Positions 35,417 through 44,870 of a stretch of 64,000 bases of DNA are shown piece by piece. This DNA is from Ensifer canadensis (GTDB lineage: Bacteria; Pseudomonadota; Alphaproteobacteria; Rhizobiales; Rhizobiaceae): positions 2,294,001-2,358,000 of the forward strand of contig NZ_CP083370.1 of NCBI RefSeq assembly GCF_017488845.2. The letters run 5' to 3'. The position numbers were made by a program, and so were the translations under genes. Under the pieces are notes generated by a model. That model was not told the DNA's origin, did not search any database, and saw only the letters and a list, made by a program, of their open reading frames with translations. Within the stretch, counting starts at the first letter, position 1; every line of letters starts with the position of its first letter.

Positions 35417-36964
35417 TTAGACTTGGCCGACCGCCTTTTCGGCAGCGGCGATTTCCGCCTGGCGGCGAGCCACTTCATCGCCGATCGGCGGACCGCGGAA
35501 CCGGCGGTTTTCCAGGCCGAACCAGATGATCGCAGTCAGCGCCAAGAAGCCGACGGTGATGTAGAGCGCCCAGTCGTTTGGCGGCTGGATGCCGAGAACG
35601 AAGATCAGCACCATGGCGATGATCGAGAGCACCGCGAAGAGCTTGAACATGCCCTCGCCCAGGTTCCACGGACCCATCTTGTCCCACTTCGACGTACCCC
35701 AGGCGAACAGACCGAGCGTGATCGGGATCGCGAAGGAGAAGAACAGGAAGATGACGGTGCACGATACGACGATCGTATAGACCGGCGTTTCGCCGATCGA
35801 GACCAGCGACGAGCCCCAGACGAAGAGCACGGAGAGGATCGAACCGGTCCAGATCGCAGCCACCGGCGTGCGGTAGCTCGGGCTGACCTTGGCCAGAGCC
35901 TTGGACGCCGGCAGGCCGCCGTCACGCGAGAAGGCGAAGATCATGCGCGAGACCGACGTGACGGTTGCCAGGCCGCACAGCCACTGGCTGACGAGGATGG
36001 CGAGGTAGAGCACGTCCTTGATCACAGGGTGAACCTGCGCGTCCATTGCCCAGAAGAACACGTTCCAGCCCTGCTTGGCGGCTTCGTCCATGTTCGGCAG
36101 CATCAGCACGAAGGAGCAAAGCATGATGTAGCCGAACAGCGCCGACCACAGCACCGACGAGACCATGCCGCGCGGCACGGATTCTGCCGCCTTTACGGTT
36201 TCTTCCGAGGTGTGCGCGGAGGCGTCGTAGCCGGTGATCGTGTAGATCGGCAGCAACAGGCCGAGCAGGAACACCCAGGTGCCCGAGGTCGCCGGCCATA
36301 CGTTTCCACCCGTCTCGCCGGAATAGTTGGAGAAGGTGAAGAGGCGGGCGATGTCGTAGCTGTCGGCGACGGCAAGGCACACGAGCGCAAGCAGGATCGC
36401 CGTTGCGAAGATCAGGTAACCCGAGAAGTCGGTGAGCTTGGCCGTAAGCCCGATGCCCATGTGGTTTACCAGCGCCTGAGCGCCCGTGATGACCGCAAGG
36501 AAGATGATGCGGGTGAGCGTCGTATCCGCAAGACCGAAATACGGCGTGCCGAACGAGCCCATGAAGAAGTAATAGGTGCCGACGTTGATGGCGCCGAGAA
36601 CGGTGACGAGACCGAGCAGGTTGAACCAGGCGGTTACCCAGCCGGTGAAGCGGTTGCCGAGGATCGAGCCCCAGTGATAAAGGCCGCCGGCCGTCGGATA
36701 GGCCGAGCTGATCTGCGCCATGGCGACGGCAAAGACGAGCGAAATGAAGCAGCCAAGCGGCCAGCCGATGCCGATTGCGGCCCCACCCGCACCCGACGTC
36801 GCCTGCGCCAGCGAGTTGATGCCGCCGGAGAGAATGCAGATGATGGAGAATGAGACCGCGAAGTTCGAGAACTGGCTCATTCGCCGCTCGAGCTCCTGGG
36901 CATAGCCCATCGAATGCAGGACCTGCATGTCCTGCTTTTTGTCGAGATCACTGTAGTCTGACAT
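35417..36964 (-). CDS. APC-superfamily amino-acid/amine permease
   Basis: 515 residues with about twelve to thirteen membrane spans. The first span region reads FSIICILSGGINSLAQA, matching the unwound helix-1 GG motif of the GABA/choline permease subgroup, and TGYDASAHTSEET in the middle is characteristic of that subgroup. GGGGAAG lies upstream of the ATG at MSDYSDLDK. It imports an amino acid or amine, presumably the substrate of the ligase encoded next to it. Confidence 0.88.
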   Translation of the reverse strand: MSDYSDLDKKQDMQVLHSMGYAQELERRMSQFSNFAVSFSIICILSGGINSLAQATSGAGGAAIGIGWPLGCFISLVFAVAMAQISSAYPTAGGLYHWGSILGNRFTGWVTAWFNLLGLVTVLGAINVGTYYFFMGSFGTPYFGLADTTLTRIIFLAVITGAQALVNHMGIGLTAKLTDFSGYLIFATAILLALVCLAVADSYDIARLFTFSNYSGETGGNVWPATSGTWVFLLGLLLPIYTITGYDASAHTSEETVKAAESVPRGMVSSVLWSALFGYIMLCSFVLMLPNMDEAAKQGWNVFFWAMDAQVHPVIKDVLYLAILVSQWLCGLATVTSVSRMIFAFSRDGGLPASKALAKVSPSYRTPVAAIWTGSILSVLFVWGSSLVSIGETPVYTIVVSCTVIFLFFSFAIPITLGLFAWGTSKWDKMGPWNLGEGMFKLFAVLSIIAMVLIFVLGIQPPNDWALYITVGFLALTAIIWFGLENRRFRGPPIGDEVARRQAEIAAAEKAVGQV

Positions 36965-37075
36965 TTTTCTTCCCCTGATTTCTTCAGACCCGACCGCCCC
37001 ATTGCAGCAGGGTCCCATCACCACCTGCCCCGGCAAGCCGGAACAGGACCGCGGCAAAGCCGCTCCCCAGGGTCT

Positions 37076-37858
37076 TTATTTTGCTGAAAGCGCTGCCACG
37101 CCTTTGCTGAGCAGCCCTTCCAGATAATCGGCCATGACCCTCTGGCCGATCTCGTTTCGAATGAGATCGTTGCGGATCTCGATCATCACATTCGGCAGCC
37201 CGTTGTGGACGCCGTATTCGATCAGACTGTGCGTAACGCCGTCGGCCGGCCCGTAAGGCTCGTTGCGGCGGATATCGTAGGCGACCTTGCCCCTGGTTGC
37301 GAAGGTCAGCATCTGATCGGCGAGCCGGCTGTCGGCATCATGCAGGATGCCCACTTCGACGGAACGCGGCTTGCCGAAATAGACGGGCGTGAACGAATGC
37401 ATCGTGACGACCACCGGCGGTCGGCCTTTGGCCTTGCGCTCGGTCACGAACTGGCTGATGGCGTCGTGAAACGGCAGGTAGATCTCGTCGACCCGTGCCC
37501 GGCGCTCCTCCTCCGCCATGTCGCGGTTGCCCGGAACCTCATAGACTTCGCTGACGGCAGGCATGGCGCCGTCGGCCTCCGGCGGGCGGTTGCAATCATA
37601 GGCAAGGCGCGAAAAGCGCTGGTAGATCAGGACCGCGTCGAGCTTGCGCGACAGAAACTCTGCAACCGCGAGCGCGCCCGGGTCCCAGGCAATGTGGCTT
37701 TCGAGCGCCTGCGGCGAAAGGCCGAGCGAACCGAGACGCTCCGGCACCCGGCGCGACGCATGTTCGCAAACGAGAACGATATCGCCTCTCCCGGCCGCGT
37801 TCTCGATCGCAACCGGATCGCCATCTGTATCGGTCAAAAGTCGCGTCAACACCGGCAT
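37076..37858 (-). CDS. N-formylglutamate amidohydrolase-family protein
   Basis: 260 residues of the FGase (HutG-type) zinc amidohydrolase family: VLVCEHASRRVPERLG, FSRLAYDCNRPPEA, VVTMHSFTPVYFG and VMIEIRNDLIRNE carry the usual metal and substrate residues. No histidine-utilisation genes are nearby, so N-formylglutamate from histidine is an unlikely substrate. In this context it may hydrolyse another N-acyl or gamma-glutamyl amide (inference). Divergent from the RpiR regulator gene. Confidence 0.82.
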   Translation of the reverse strand: MPVLTRLLTDTDGDPVAIENAAGRGDIVLVCEHASRRVPERLGSLGLSPQALESHIAWDPGALAVAEFLSRKLDAVLIYQRFSRLAYDCNRPPEADGAMPAVSEVYEVPGNRDMAEEERRARVDEIYLPFHDAISQFVTERKAKGRPPVVVTMHSFTPVYFGKPRSVEVGILHDADSRLADQMLTFATRGKVAYDIRRNEPYGPADGVTHSLIEYGVHNGLPNVMIEIRNDLIRNEIGQRVMADYLEGLLSKGVAALSAK

Positions 37859-37916
37859 CCCCTCTTGCCCCGTTAGACGTTCGTTAATGAAAAGATTTGT
37901 TCAGAGATTAGCGAGT

Positions 37917-37993
37917 GTCAATCGAAATCTGAAACGATCTCTTCAAAATTGCGATTGACTCCAATTGTGACAGCGATGTTTAATCTGTCACAA
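37917..37993. promoter_or_regulatory. two inverted repeats in the divergent promoter region of the RpiR gene
   Basis: GTCAATCG (37917-37924) with CGATTGAC (37952-37959), and TTGTGACA (37965-37972) with TGTCACAA (37986-37993). They lie between the amidohydrolase and rpiR-family genes, where a regulator of both would bind. The second repeat ends 30 bases before the regulator start. Confidence 0.45.
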
Positions 37994-38022
37994 ACTGGCG
38001 TTAGACCAGTTCAGGGGAGACT

Positions 38023-38901
38023 ATGACTAGCAAGGCGACACCCACGACGGTGTCGGATGTGATCAACGCCCACTTCGCCGCGCTGACCCGCGCGGAAAGA
38101 CAGTTGGCAGAGACACTTCTCGACAACTATCCCGTATCGGGACTCGGTTCGATCACCACGGTCGCCGAGAACGCCGGCGTATCGACTCCGACCGTCGCCC
38201 GCATGGTGCAAAAGCTTGGTTTCAAAGGCTTTCCCGATTTCCAGTCGCGGCTGCACCAGGAGCTGGAAGCCACGATTTCCAACCCGATCACCAAGCATGA
38301 CCGCTGGGCCGCAAGCGCGCCGGGCACCCACACGCTCAATCGCTTTGCCGATGCCGCCATGAACAACATGCGCGAGACGCTGGCGCAGATCGAGCCGCGC
38401 GAATTCGACGAGGCGGTCGCCCTTATCGCCGACCGCAAGCGCAACGTCTATCTGCTTGGCGGCCGCATCACCCGCGCCGTTGCCGATTATCTCTTCACCC
38501 ATCTGCAGGTGATCCGCCCTGGTGTCACCGAAATCGCGTCGAATGCCAGCGCATGGCCACACTACGTGCTCGACATGCGCCACGGCGACGTGCTGATTCT
38601 CTTCGACATCCGCCGTTACGAGCAGGAAATGGAGACGCTGGCGAAATCGGCGCGCGAACGCGGCGTCGAGATCGTCCTCTTCACCGATCGCTGGAGCTCG
38701 CCGGTGGCAAAATCCGCCTCCAAGGTCTTCCGCTCGCAGATCGAGGTGCCCTCGGCCTGGGACAGTTCAGTGGTGATCCTGTTTCTGGTCGAGGCCCTGA
38801 TCGAGGCCGTCCAGAGCACCAACTGGGACGCAACCCGCGACCGGATGAAGACGCTAGAGGGATTGTTCGATTCGACCCGCATCTTTCGCAAACCGGTTTA
38901 G
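38023..38901 (+). CDS. RpiR-family transcriptional regulator (HTH plus SIS domain)
   Basis: 292 residues. An N-terminal HTH_6 domain (about 10-85) has VAENAGVSTPTVARMVQKLG as recognition helix. A C-terminal SIS sugar-phosphate-binding fold (about 125-265) contains VYLLGGRITRAVADYL and DVLILFDIRRYEQE. Typical RpiR proteins sense phosphorylated metabolites. It is divergent from the ligase/dehydrogenase block and precedes the ABC importer, so it probably controls one or both. Confidence 0.85.
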   Translation: MTSKATPTTVSDVINAHFAALTRAERQLAETLLDNYPVSGLGSITTVAENAGVSTPTVARMVQKLGFKGFPDFQSRLHQELEATISNPITKHDRWAASAPGTHTLNRFADAAMNNMRETLAQIEPREFDEAVALIADRKRNVYLLGGRITRAVADYLFTHLQVIRPGVTEIASNASAWPHYVLDMRHGDVLILFDIRRYEQEMETLAKSARERGVEIVLFTDRWSSPVAKSASKVFRSQIEVPSAWDSSVVILFLVEALIEAVQSTNWDATRDRMKTLEGLFDSTRIFRKPV

Positions 38902-39088
38902 GAGGAGTGGCCGGCACGTTCACGGAATTTTATGCACGTGTGTTTCAGTGAAGGCGCCGTGTCGAAAAAAGAATTGTTCTTCCAACGACATGCGCGGCGC
39001 GAACAGACAGATCGCTGTCACACAAGTTTCATCGCATCTCTTTAACAGCATCGCCGAAATTGACTGAAAACCCATAAGGAGAACGCCA

Positions 39089-40192
39089 GTGATTTCAACG
39101 ACTCAACGCCTGCTCTCGCTTTCCACCGCCATGCTTCTGGCAACGACGGCCATCGCCGCTGCCGAGCCGAGCGAAGAGCTCATCGCCGCCGCCAAAAAGG
39201 AAGGCTCGCTGACCACCATCGCACTTCCGCACAACTGGTGCGGCTATGGCGACGTCATCGCAGGCTTCAAGGCCAAGTATGGCCTGGAAGTCAACGAGCT
39301 GAACCCGGATGCCGGTTCGGGCGACGAAATCGAAGCCATCAAGGCCAACAAGGGCAACACCGGCCCGCAGGCGCCTGACGTCATCGACGTCGGTCTCTCC
39401 TTCGGTCCGTCGGCCAAGGCCGAAGGCCTGATCCAGCCCTACAAGGTCTCCACTTGGGATTCGATCCCGGATTCGGCCAAGGACGCCGAAGGTTACTGGT
39501 ACGGCGACTACTACGGCGTTCTCTCCTTCGTGGTGAACACCGACATCGTCAAGGACGTGCCGAAGGACTGGGCCGACCTGAAGAAGTCGGACTACGCCAA
39601 CTCGGTCGCCATGGCCGGCGACCCGCGCGCCTCCAACCAGGCGGTTCAGGCCGTCTACGCCGCCGGCCTCGCCGCTGGCGAAACCGATGCCGTCAAGGCT
39701 GGTGAAACGGGCCTCGGCTTCTTCGCCGAAGTCAACAAGGCCGGCAACTTCGTTCCGGTTATCGGCAAGTCCGCCTCGCTCGCGCAGGGCTCGACCCCGG
39801 TCGTGATCGCCTGGGACTACAACGGCCTTTCCTGGCGCGACAGCCTCAACGGCAACCCGCCGGTTGAAGTCGTCGTTCCGGCTTCGGGCGTCGTCGCCGG
39901 CGTCTACGTCCAGGCGATCTCGGCCTACGCGCCGCACCCGAACGCGGCAAAGCTGTGGATGGAGTATCTTTATTCCGACGAAGGTCAGCTCGGCTGGCTG
40001 AAGGGCTATTGCCACCCGATCCGCTTCAACGACCTCGCCAAGAACGGCAAGATCCCGCAGGAACTGCTCGACAAGCTGCCGCCGGCAGCAGCCTACGAAA
40101 AGGCTGTCTTCCCGACGCTCGAAGAGCAGGCCAAGGGCAAGGAAGCGATTACCACCAAGTGGGATAGCGTCGTCGGCGCAAACGTGCAGTAA
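39089..40192 (+). CDS. ABC transporter periplasmic binding protein (PotD/AfuA-like)
   Basis: 367 residues with a cleavable signal peptide (ATTAIAAAEP). The SBP_bac_6/8-like fold is indicated by ELIAAAKKEGSLTTIALPHN at the start of the mature protein and by DYYGVLSFVVNTDIV. The start is GTG, selected because AAGGAGA lies six bases upstream and the signal peptide is then complete. It opens an importer operon with two permeases and an ATPase and belongs with polyamine/iron/opine-type systems, so an amine or organic-acid ligand is possible. Confidence 0.85.
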   Translation: MISTTQRLLSLSTAMLLATTAIAAAEPSEELIAAAKKEGSLTTIALPHNWCGYGDVIAGFKAKYGLEVNELNPDAGSGDEIEAIKANKGNTGPQAPDVIDVGLSFGPSAKAEGLIQPYKVSTWDSIPDSAKDAEGYWYGDYYGVLSFVVNTDIVKDVPKDWADLKKSDYANSVAMAGDPRASNQAVQAVYAAGLAAGETDAVKAGETGLGFFAEVNKAGNFVPVIGKSASLAQGSTPVVIAWDYNGLSWRDSLNGNPPVEVVVPASGVVAGVYVQAISAYAPHPNAAKLWMEYLYSDEGQLGWLKGYCHPIRFNDLAKNGKIPQELLDKLPPAAAYEKAVFPTLEEQAKGKEAITTKWDSVVGANVQ

Positions 40193-40207
40193 TATCCATG
40201 ACTTCCG

Positions 40208-40236
40208 CCTCTCCGCGCCTCGGCGCGGGGAGGTTT
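40208..40236 (+). terminator. hairpin between binding-protein and permease genes
   Basis: CCTCTCCGCGCC (40208-40219) pairs with GGCGCGGGGAGG (40222-40233) with one mismatch, followed by TTT. In ABC operons such a stem usually makes binding-protein mRNA more abundant than permease mRNA. Confidence 0.55.
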
Positions 40237-40239
40237 CCC

Positions 40240-40452
40240 TAAAGCGCGTCACGATCACCAGGATTCGCTTGCTGCGCTTTAAGGTCTTGTTTTTGCGCAT
40301 GTCGTTGTCGCAAACCGCAACACGCTTTTGCGCGACATGGTTTAATCTCGTGCACAATTCCTTAGCTCGGTATCGATCTAAGGAATTTTGCAGCAAATCA
40401 AAGCGCTAAGGCGATCTTTGTGCGTTCATGCGGACGCGCAAAGGTCACTGCA
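40240..40452. repeat. composite palindromic intergenic repeats within the importer operon
   Basis: First unit: AAAGCGC...GCGCTTT and a long stem near CATGTCGttgtCGCAAA / TTTTGCGCGACATG (to about 40340). Second unit (40352-40452) is a diverged, inverted relative of family A: a TCCTTAG...CTAAGGA stem, then GCAGCAAATCAAAGCGCTAAGG and GCGTTCATGCGGACGC. The unit separates the binding-protein gene from its permease gene by 282 bases. Confidence 0.65.
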
Positions 40453-40474
40453 AGCCTCGGGACAGAAAGCCTAT

Positions 40475-41350
40475 ATGAGCACCGCTTCACCGACCTTGAT
40501 CAGCAAGCGAGCCGTCATCGACTGGCTCGGCATTGCCCCCTTCATGCTTTTCGCGCTGCTGTTCCTGATCATCCCGACGCTTTATCTCGTCACCGGCGCG
40601 TTCCTGACGCCCGATGGCAGCTTTACCTTCAAGAACATCGGCGATCTGTTCACGCCCTCGATCCTCAGCGCCTACTGGATCTCGATCCGGATCTCGATCG
40701 CGTCCTCGATCGGCGGCGCGCTGATCGGCTTCTTCCTCGCCTGGGCAATCGTGCTCGGCGGCGTGCCGACCTGGATCCGCTCGGGCCTCCTGACCTTTTC
40801 GGGCGTCGCCTCGAACTTCGCCGGCGTGCCGCTCGCCTTCGCCTTCCTCGCGACCCTCGGGCGCACCGGCCTCGTCACCGTCTTCCTGCGCGAATGGTTC
40901 GGCTTCAATCTCTATTCGACCGGCTTCAACCTGCTGTCGTTTTTCGGATTGACCATCACCTACATGTATTTCCAGATCCCGCTGATGGTGCTGATCCTGA
41001 CGCCGGCGCTCGATGGTCTGAAGAAAGAATGGCGCGAAGCCTCTGAAATCCTTGGCGCCTCGACCTGGCAGTACTGGCGCATGGTGGCGCTGCCGATCCT
41101 GTGGCCGAGCCTGCTCGGCACCACGCTCCTGCTGTTTGCCAACGCCTTCGGCGCGATCGCCACGGCCTATGCCTTGACCGGGTCCTCGCTCAACATCGTG
41201 CCGATCCTGCTCTATGCGCAGATCCGCGGCGACGTGCTGCACAATCCGAACCTCGGCTATGCGCTGGCGCTCGGCATGATCGTCATCACCGGCATCTCGA
41301 ACGTTCTCTATATCTGGCTGCGTATGCGCGCCGAACGGTGGCAGAAATGA
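40475..41350 (+). CDS. ABC transporter permease (PotB-like)
   Basis: 291 residues, six predicted spans. The cytoplasmic coupling motif EASEILGASTWQYWRMVALP matches the EAA loop of binding-protein-dependent permeases. The ATG at MSTASPTLIS gives a normal N-terminus; a longer frame would run into the repeat element. The stop overlaps the next permease start (ATGA). Confidence 0.87.
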   Translation: MSTASPTLISKRAVIDWLGIAPFMLFALLFLIIPTLYLVTGAFLTPDGSFTFKNIGDLFTPSILSAYWISIRISIASSIGGALIGFFLAWAIVLGGVPTWIRSGLLTFSGVASNFAGVPLAFAFLATLGRTGLVTVFLREWFGFNLYSTGFNLLSFFGLTITYMYFQIPLMVLILTPALDGLKKEWREASEILGASTWQYWRMVALPILWPSLLGTTLLLFANAFGAIATAYALTGSSLNIVPILLYAQIRGDVLHNPNLGYALALGMIVITGISNVLYIWLRMRAERWQK

Positions 41351-42135
41351 AAGCACAACGTCTCGGCGCCTGGATCGCCATCGCCATCGGTGCAAGCTAC
41401 TTCATCATCCCGCTGCTGGGCACGCTGGAATTCTCGCTGCGCATGCGCCGCGGCGAATACTCGTTCGACGCCTATCGCTCGGTCTTCTCCGACCTGCAGT
41501 TCCGCGAGACCTTCGGCTATTCGATGATGATGGCCGTGTTGACCATCGTCTTCGGCATGCTGCTGGTGGTGCCGACCGCCTATTGGGTCCGCCTTCGCCT
41601 GCCGCAGGTGCGCCCGATCATCGAATTCATCACCCTTCTGCCGCTGGTCATCCCGGCGATCGTCATCGTCTTCGGCTATCTGCGCCTCTACAACTCCTCG
41701 TCGTGGATCCCGCTGACCGGCTCGATCTCCGGCACCAATGCGCTGTTGATGTTCTCCTACATGACGCTGTCCCTGCCCTACATGTACCGGGCGGTCGATA
41801 CCGCGATGCGGGCGATCGACGTCCGCACGCTGACGGAAGCCGCCGAAAGCCTCGGCGCCAAATGGCCGACGATCCTGTTTCGCTGCATCTTCCCCAACGT
41901 CATGAGTGGCGTGCTCTCCGGCGCCTTCATCACCTTTGCGATCGTCATGGGCGAATTCACCATGGCCGCGCTGCTCAACCGCCCGGCCTTCGGTCCGTAC
42001 CTGCAGCTCGTCGGCGCCAACAAGGCCTATGAGCCTTCGGCGCTCGCGGTCATCGCATTCGCCATCACCTGGCTCAGCATGGGTCTGATCCAGCTCGTTT
42101 CCCGCATCCAGAAATCCGCTCCGGCCAAGGCTTGA
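41347..42135 (+). CDS. ABC transporter permease (PotC-like)
   Basis: 262 residues with six spans. The EAA loop reads TEAAESLGAKWPTILFRCIF. The start was placed at MKAQRLGAW, overlapping the preceding stop; a longer open frame exists only as read-through of the upstream gene in another frame. It forms the heterodimeric channel with the preceding permease. Confidence 0.87.
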   Translation: MKAQRLGAWIAIAIGASYFIIPLLGTLEFSLRMRRGEYSFDAYRSVFSDLQFRETFGYSMMMAVLTIVFGMLLVVPTAYWVRLRLPQVRPIIEFITLLPLVIPAIVIVFGYLRLYNSSSWIPLTGSISGTNALLMFSYMTLSLPYMYRAVDTAMRAIDVRTLTEAAESLGAKWPTILFRCIFPNVMSGVLSGAFITFAIVMGEFTMAALLNRPAFGPYLQLVGANKAYEPSALAVIAFAITWLSMGLIQLVSRIQKSAPAKA

Positions 42136-42139
42136 TCAC

Positions 42140-43201
42140 ATGGCATTCCTGACACTGAACAATATCCAGAAGTCCTTCGGCCCGGTTCAGGTCGTGCACA
42201 ACTTCAACATGGTCATCGACAAGGGCGAGTTCGTTTCGTTCCTAGGCCCGTCAGGCTGCGGCAAGACGACGATCCTGCGCATGATCGCCGGCTTCGAGAC
42301 GCCGTCGGGCGGCACGATCACCATCGACAGCAAGGACCAGGGAACGCTGAAGCCCAACCAGCGCAACATCGGCATGGTGTTCCAGGCCTATGCGCTGTTT
42401 CCCAACATGAACGTCAACGACAACGTCGCCTTCGGCCTGAAAGTCGCCGGGGCGCAGAAGTCGGAGATCGATACACGCGTCAAGCAGATGCTGAGCCTGA
42501 TCAAGCTCGAGCACCTGGCCGACCGCTTCCCCTACCAGCTTTCCGGCGGCCAGCAGCAGCGCGTGGCGCTCGCGCGCGCCCTCGCCGTCAAGCCGCAGGT
42601 GCTGCTGCTCGACGAGCCGCTGTCGGCGCTCGACGCCAAGATCCGCGTGTCGCTGCGCGAGGAAATCCGCCAGATCCAGCAGCAGCTCGGCATCACCACT
42701 GTCTTCGTCACCCATGACCAGGAAGAAGCCCTGTCGATCTCCGACCGCATCGTCGTCATGAATTCCGGGCGAGCCGACCAGATCGGCACGCCGTTCGAGA
42801 TCTACAACACCCCTGCGACCCGATTCGTCGCCTCCTTCGTCGGCACGCTCAACATCATCGAAGCCAAGGTCGCCGACCCGGCCGCCGGTGCTGTCACCAT
42901 CGGCAACCAGCAGGTGTCGCTGAAGGAGCCGATCGCCGGCATGAAGGGTGGCGACAACATTTCGCTGGCGCTGCGCCCGGAGGCAGGCTCGATCGCCGAC
43001 AGCGCCAGGGGCGACACCGCGCTGACCGGCGAGGTGGTTTCGACCAGCTTCCTCGGCTCGGTCATCCGCACCAAGCTGCGCATCGGCGGCGACGTCATCT
43101 CCTTCGACATGTTCAACGACCCCGGCCTGACGCCGCCGGCCTTCGGCTCGAACGTCACGCTCCGCTTTGCCGCCAAGGACCTGCTCGTCATCCGCGAGTA
43201 G
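42140..43201 (+). CDS. ABC transporter ATP-binding protein (PotA-like)
   Basis: 353 residues. Walker A GPSGCGKTT, signature LSGGQQQR, Walker B LLLLDEPLSALD and switch VTHDQEEAL are all canonical. A C-terminal OB-type TOBE_2 domain (about 275-350) ends VTLRFAAKDLLVIRE. It energises import together with the two permeases. The operon ends here; a repeat follows. Confidence 0.92.
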   Translation: MAFLTLNNIQKSFGPVQVVHNFNMVIDKGEFVSFLGPSGCGKTTILRMIAGFETPSGGTITIDSKDQGTLKPNQRNIGMVFQAYALFPNMNVNDNVAFGLKVAGAQKSEIDTRVKQMLSLIKLEHLADRFPYQLSGGQQQRVALARALAVKPQVLLLDEPLSALDAKIRVSLREEIRQIQQQLGITTVFVTHDQEEALSISDRIVVMNSGRADQIGTPFEIYNTPATRFVASFVGTLNIIEAKVADPAAGAVTIGNQQVSLKEPIAGMKGGDNISLALRPEAGSIADSARGDTALTGEVVSTSFLGSVIRTKLRIGGDVISFDMFNDPGLTPPAFGSNVTLRFAAKDLLVIRE

Positions 43202-43216
43202 ATCTCCAGCGTCCCC

Positions 43217-43320
43217 CTACAGCGCGTGAGTCTTGTTACGCGCAAAGGTCGCTGTAGCGCTTTGAAGTGCTGCATGTTTTTATCCCTAAATCGAATAGGA
43301 TTTAAGGAAACATGCAGTAG
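43217..43320. repeat. rhizobial-type palindromic intergenic repeat, family A copy 2
   Basis: Nearly identical to the element at 11963-12069, including CTAAATCgaataggATTTAAGGAAA and the terminal ACATGCAGTAG. It lies just past the end of the ABC importer operon. Confidence 0.8.
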
Positions 43321-43395
43321 CTGCCTTGCCCATGCCGTGGAGAGATTGCCTGAACCGTCGAATGAAAAACAGCGCATTTTGCACCGGCGGCCGCC

Positions 43396-43749
43396 ATGAC
43401 TAAAGCGCAGCCGAGTGCGTTCGTCACCCATATCCACGAAGAACTCGCGGATATCGGTCCCGTTGACATAGGCCGCTTCTTCGGCGGTTGGGCCTATCTT
43501 GTCGCTGATCGCCAGTTCGCCATCAGCATCAAGGATCGCCTCTATTTCAGGGTTGATCAGCCCCTGAGAGATGCGCTTCTCAGCGAAGGATGTCAGCCGT
43601 TCACCTACAACAAGGGCGGCAAACCGGTGGTCGTGCACCGCTACTACGAAGCACCGGTCACTTGCCTTGATGACAGGCAGGCGCTGCTCCATTGGTCCGC
43701 ACGCGCGATCGCCGCCGAAGACGAAGCCCCGCGTCGCGTCCGCAGATAA
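43396..43749 (+). CDS. TfoX N-terminal domain protein
   Basis: 117 residues. The stretch RFFGGWAYLVADRQFAISIK followed by LYFRVDQPLRDAL and FTYNKGGKPVVVHRYYEAP matches TfoX_N domains. The competence-regulator C-terminal domain is missing. Such stand-alone domains are common in Rhizobiales and have no known function. It lies upstream of the FMN riboswitch but ends before it. Confidence 0.75.
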   Translation: MTKAQPSAFVTHIHEELADIGPVDIGRFFGGWAYLVADRQFAISIKDRLYFRVDQPLRDALLSEGCQPFTYNKGGKPVVVHRYYEAPVTCLDDRQALLHWSARAIAAEDEAPRRVRR

Positions 43750-43922
43750 ATGTCTCGTGGCGGCGACGCGGCACGCGGCCGAGGTCAGACTACGGCGGCT
43801 CCCGACGGGAACAGATTTGTCCGGGAGCGATACGGCACGGAAAAAATCTGTCGCGATTTCCCGGATTTTCGTCGCGTCATGCGTTTGACCAGGCACGGCC
43901 GATCTATATAGTCGCTCTTGTT

Positions 43923-44630
<708 letters not shown>

Positions 44631-44671
44631 TCTGCTGGCGGGCCGCAAGCCCGCGCCGTATCCGGCCGCCA

Positions 44672-44733
44672 CCCCTCATCCGGCCTGCCGGCCACCTTCT
44701 CCCCGCCTGCGGGGAGAAGGCTAGGGTGAGGGG
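44672..44733. repeat. palindromic intergenic repeat after ribH
   Basis: Nested palindrome: CCCCTCA...TGAGGGG at the ends and CCTTCTCCCCG-cct-GCGGGGAGAAGG inside. This CCCTCA/CTTCTCCCCGC element is a common dispersed palindrome in Rhizobiaceae genomes; here it may also terminate ribH. Confidence 0.75.
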
Positions 44734-44870
44734 CAAGGCTCGCTCAGCGCTCCGATGCGCAACCATCGAGCCGCTTCGCGGCGCCTGCTTGAATCAACCT
44801 CTGAACCACCTGAATCAAGCCGCCAGCAACAGCCGGCAAACCGCTGTTTCGAATAGCCAATTCCCGGCGT

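Noticed and set aside
34970..36853. A 627-codon open frame on the plus strand
   Set aside because: Antisense to the APC permease and GS-like genes, whose motifs are clear; the translation is highly charged without recognisable domains.
37966..37992. TGTGA...TCACA considered as a CRP site
   Set aside because: The half-sites are 17 bases apart instead of six; an RpiR-type or other operator is more plausible.
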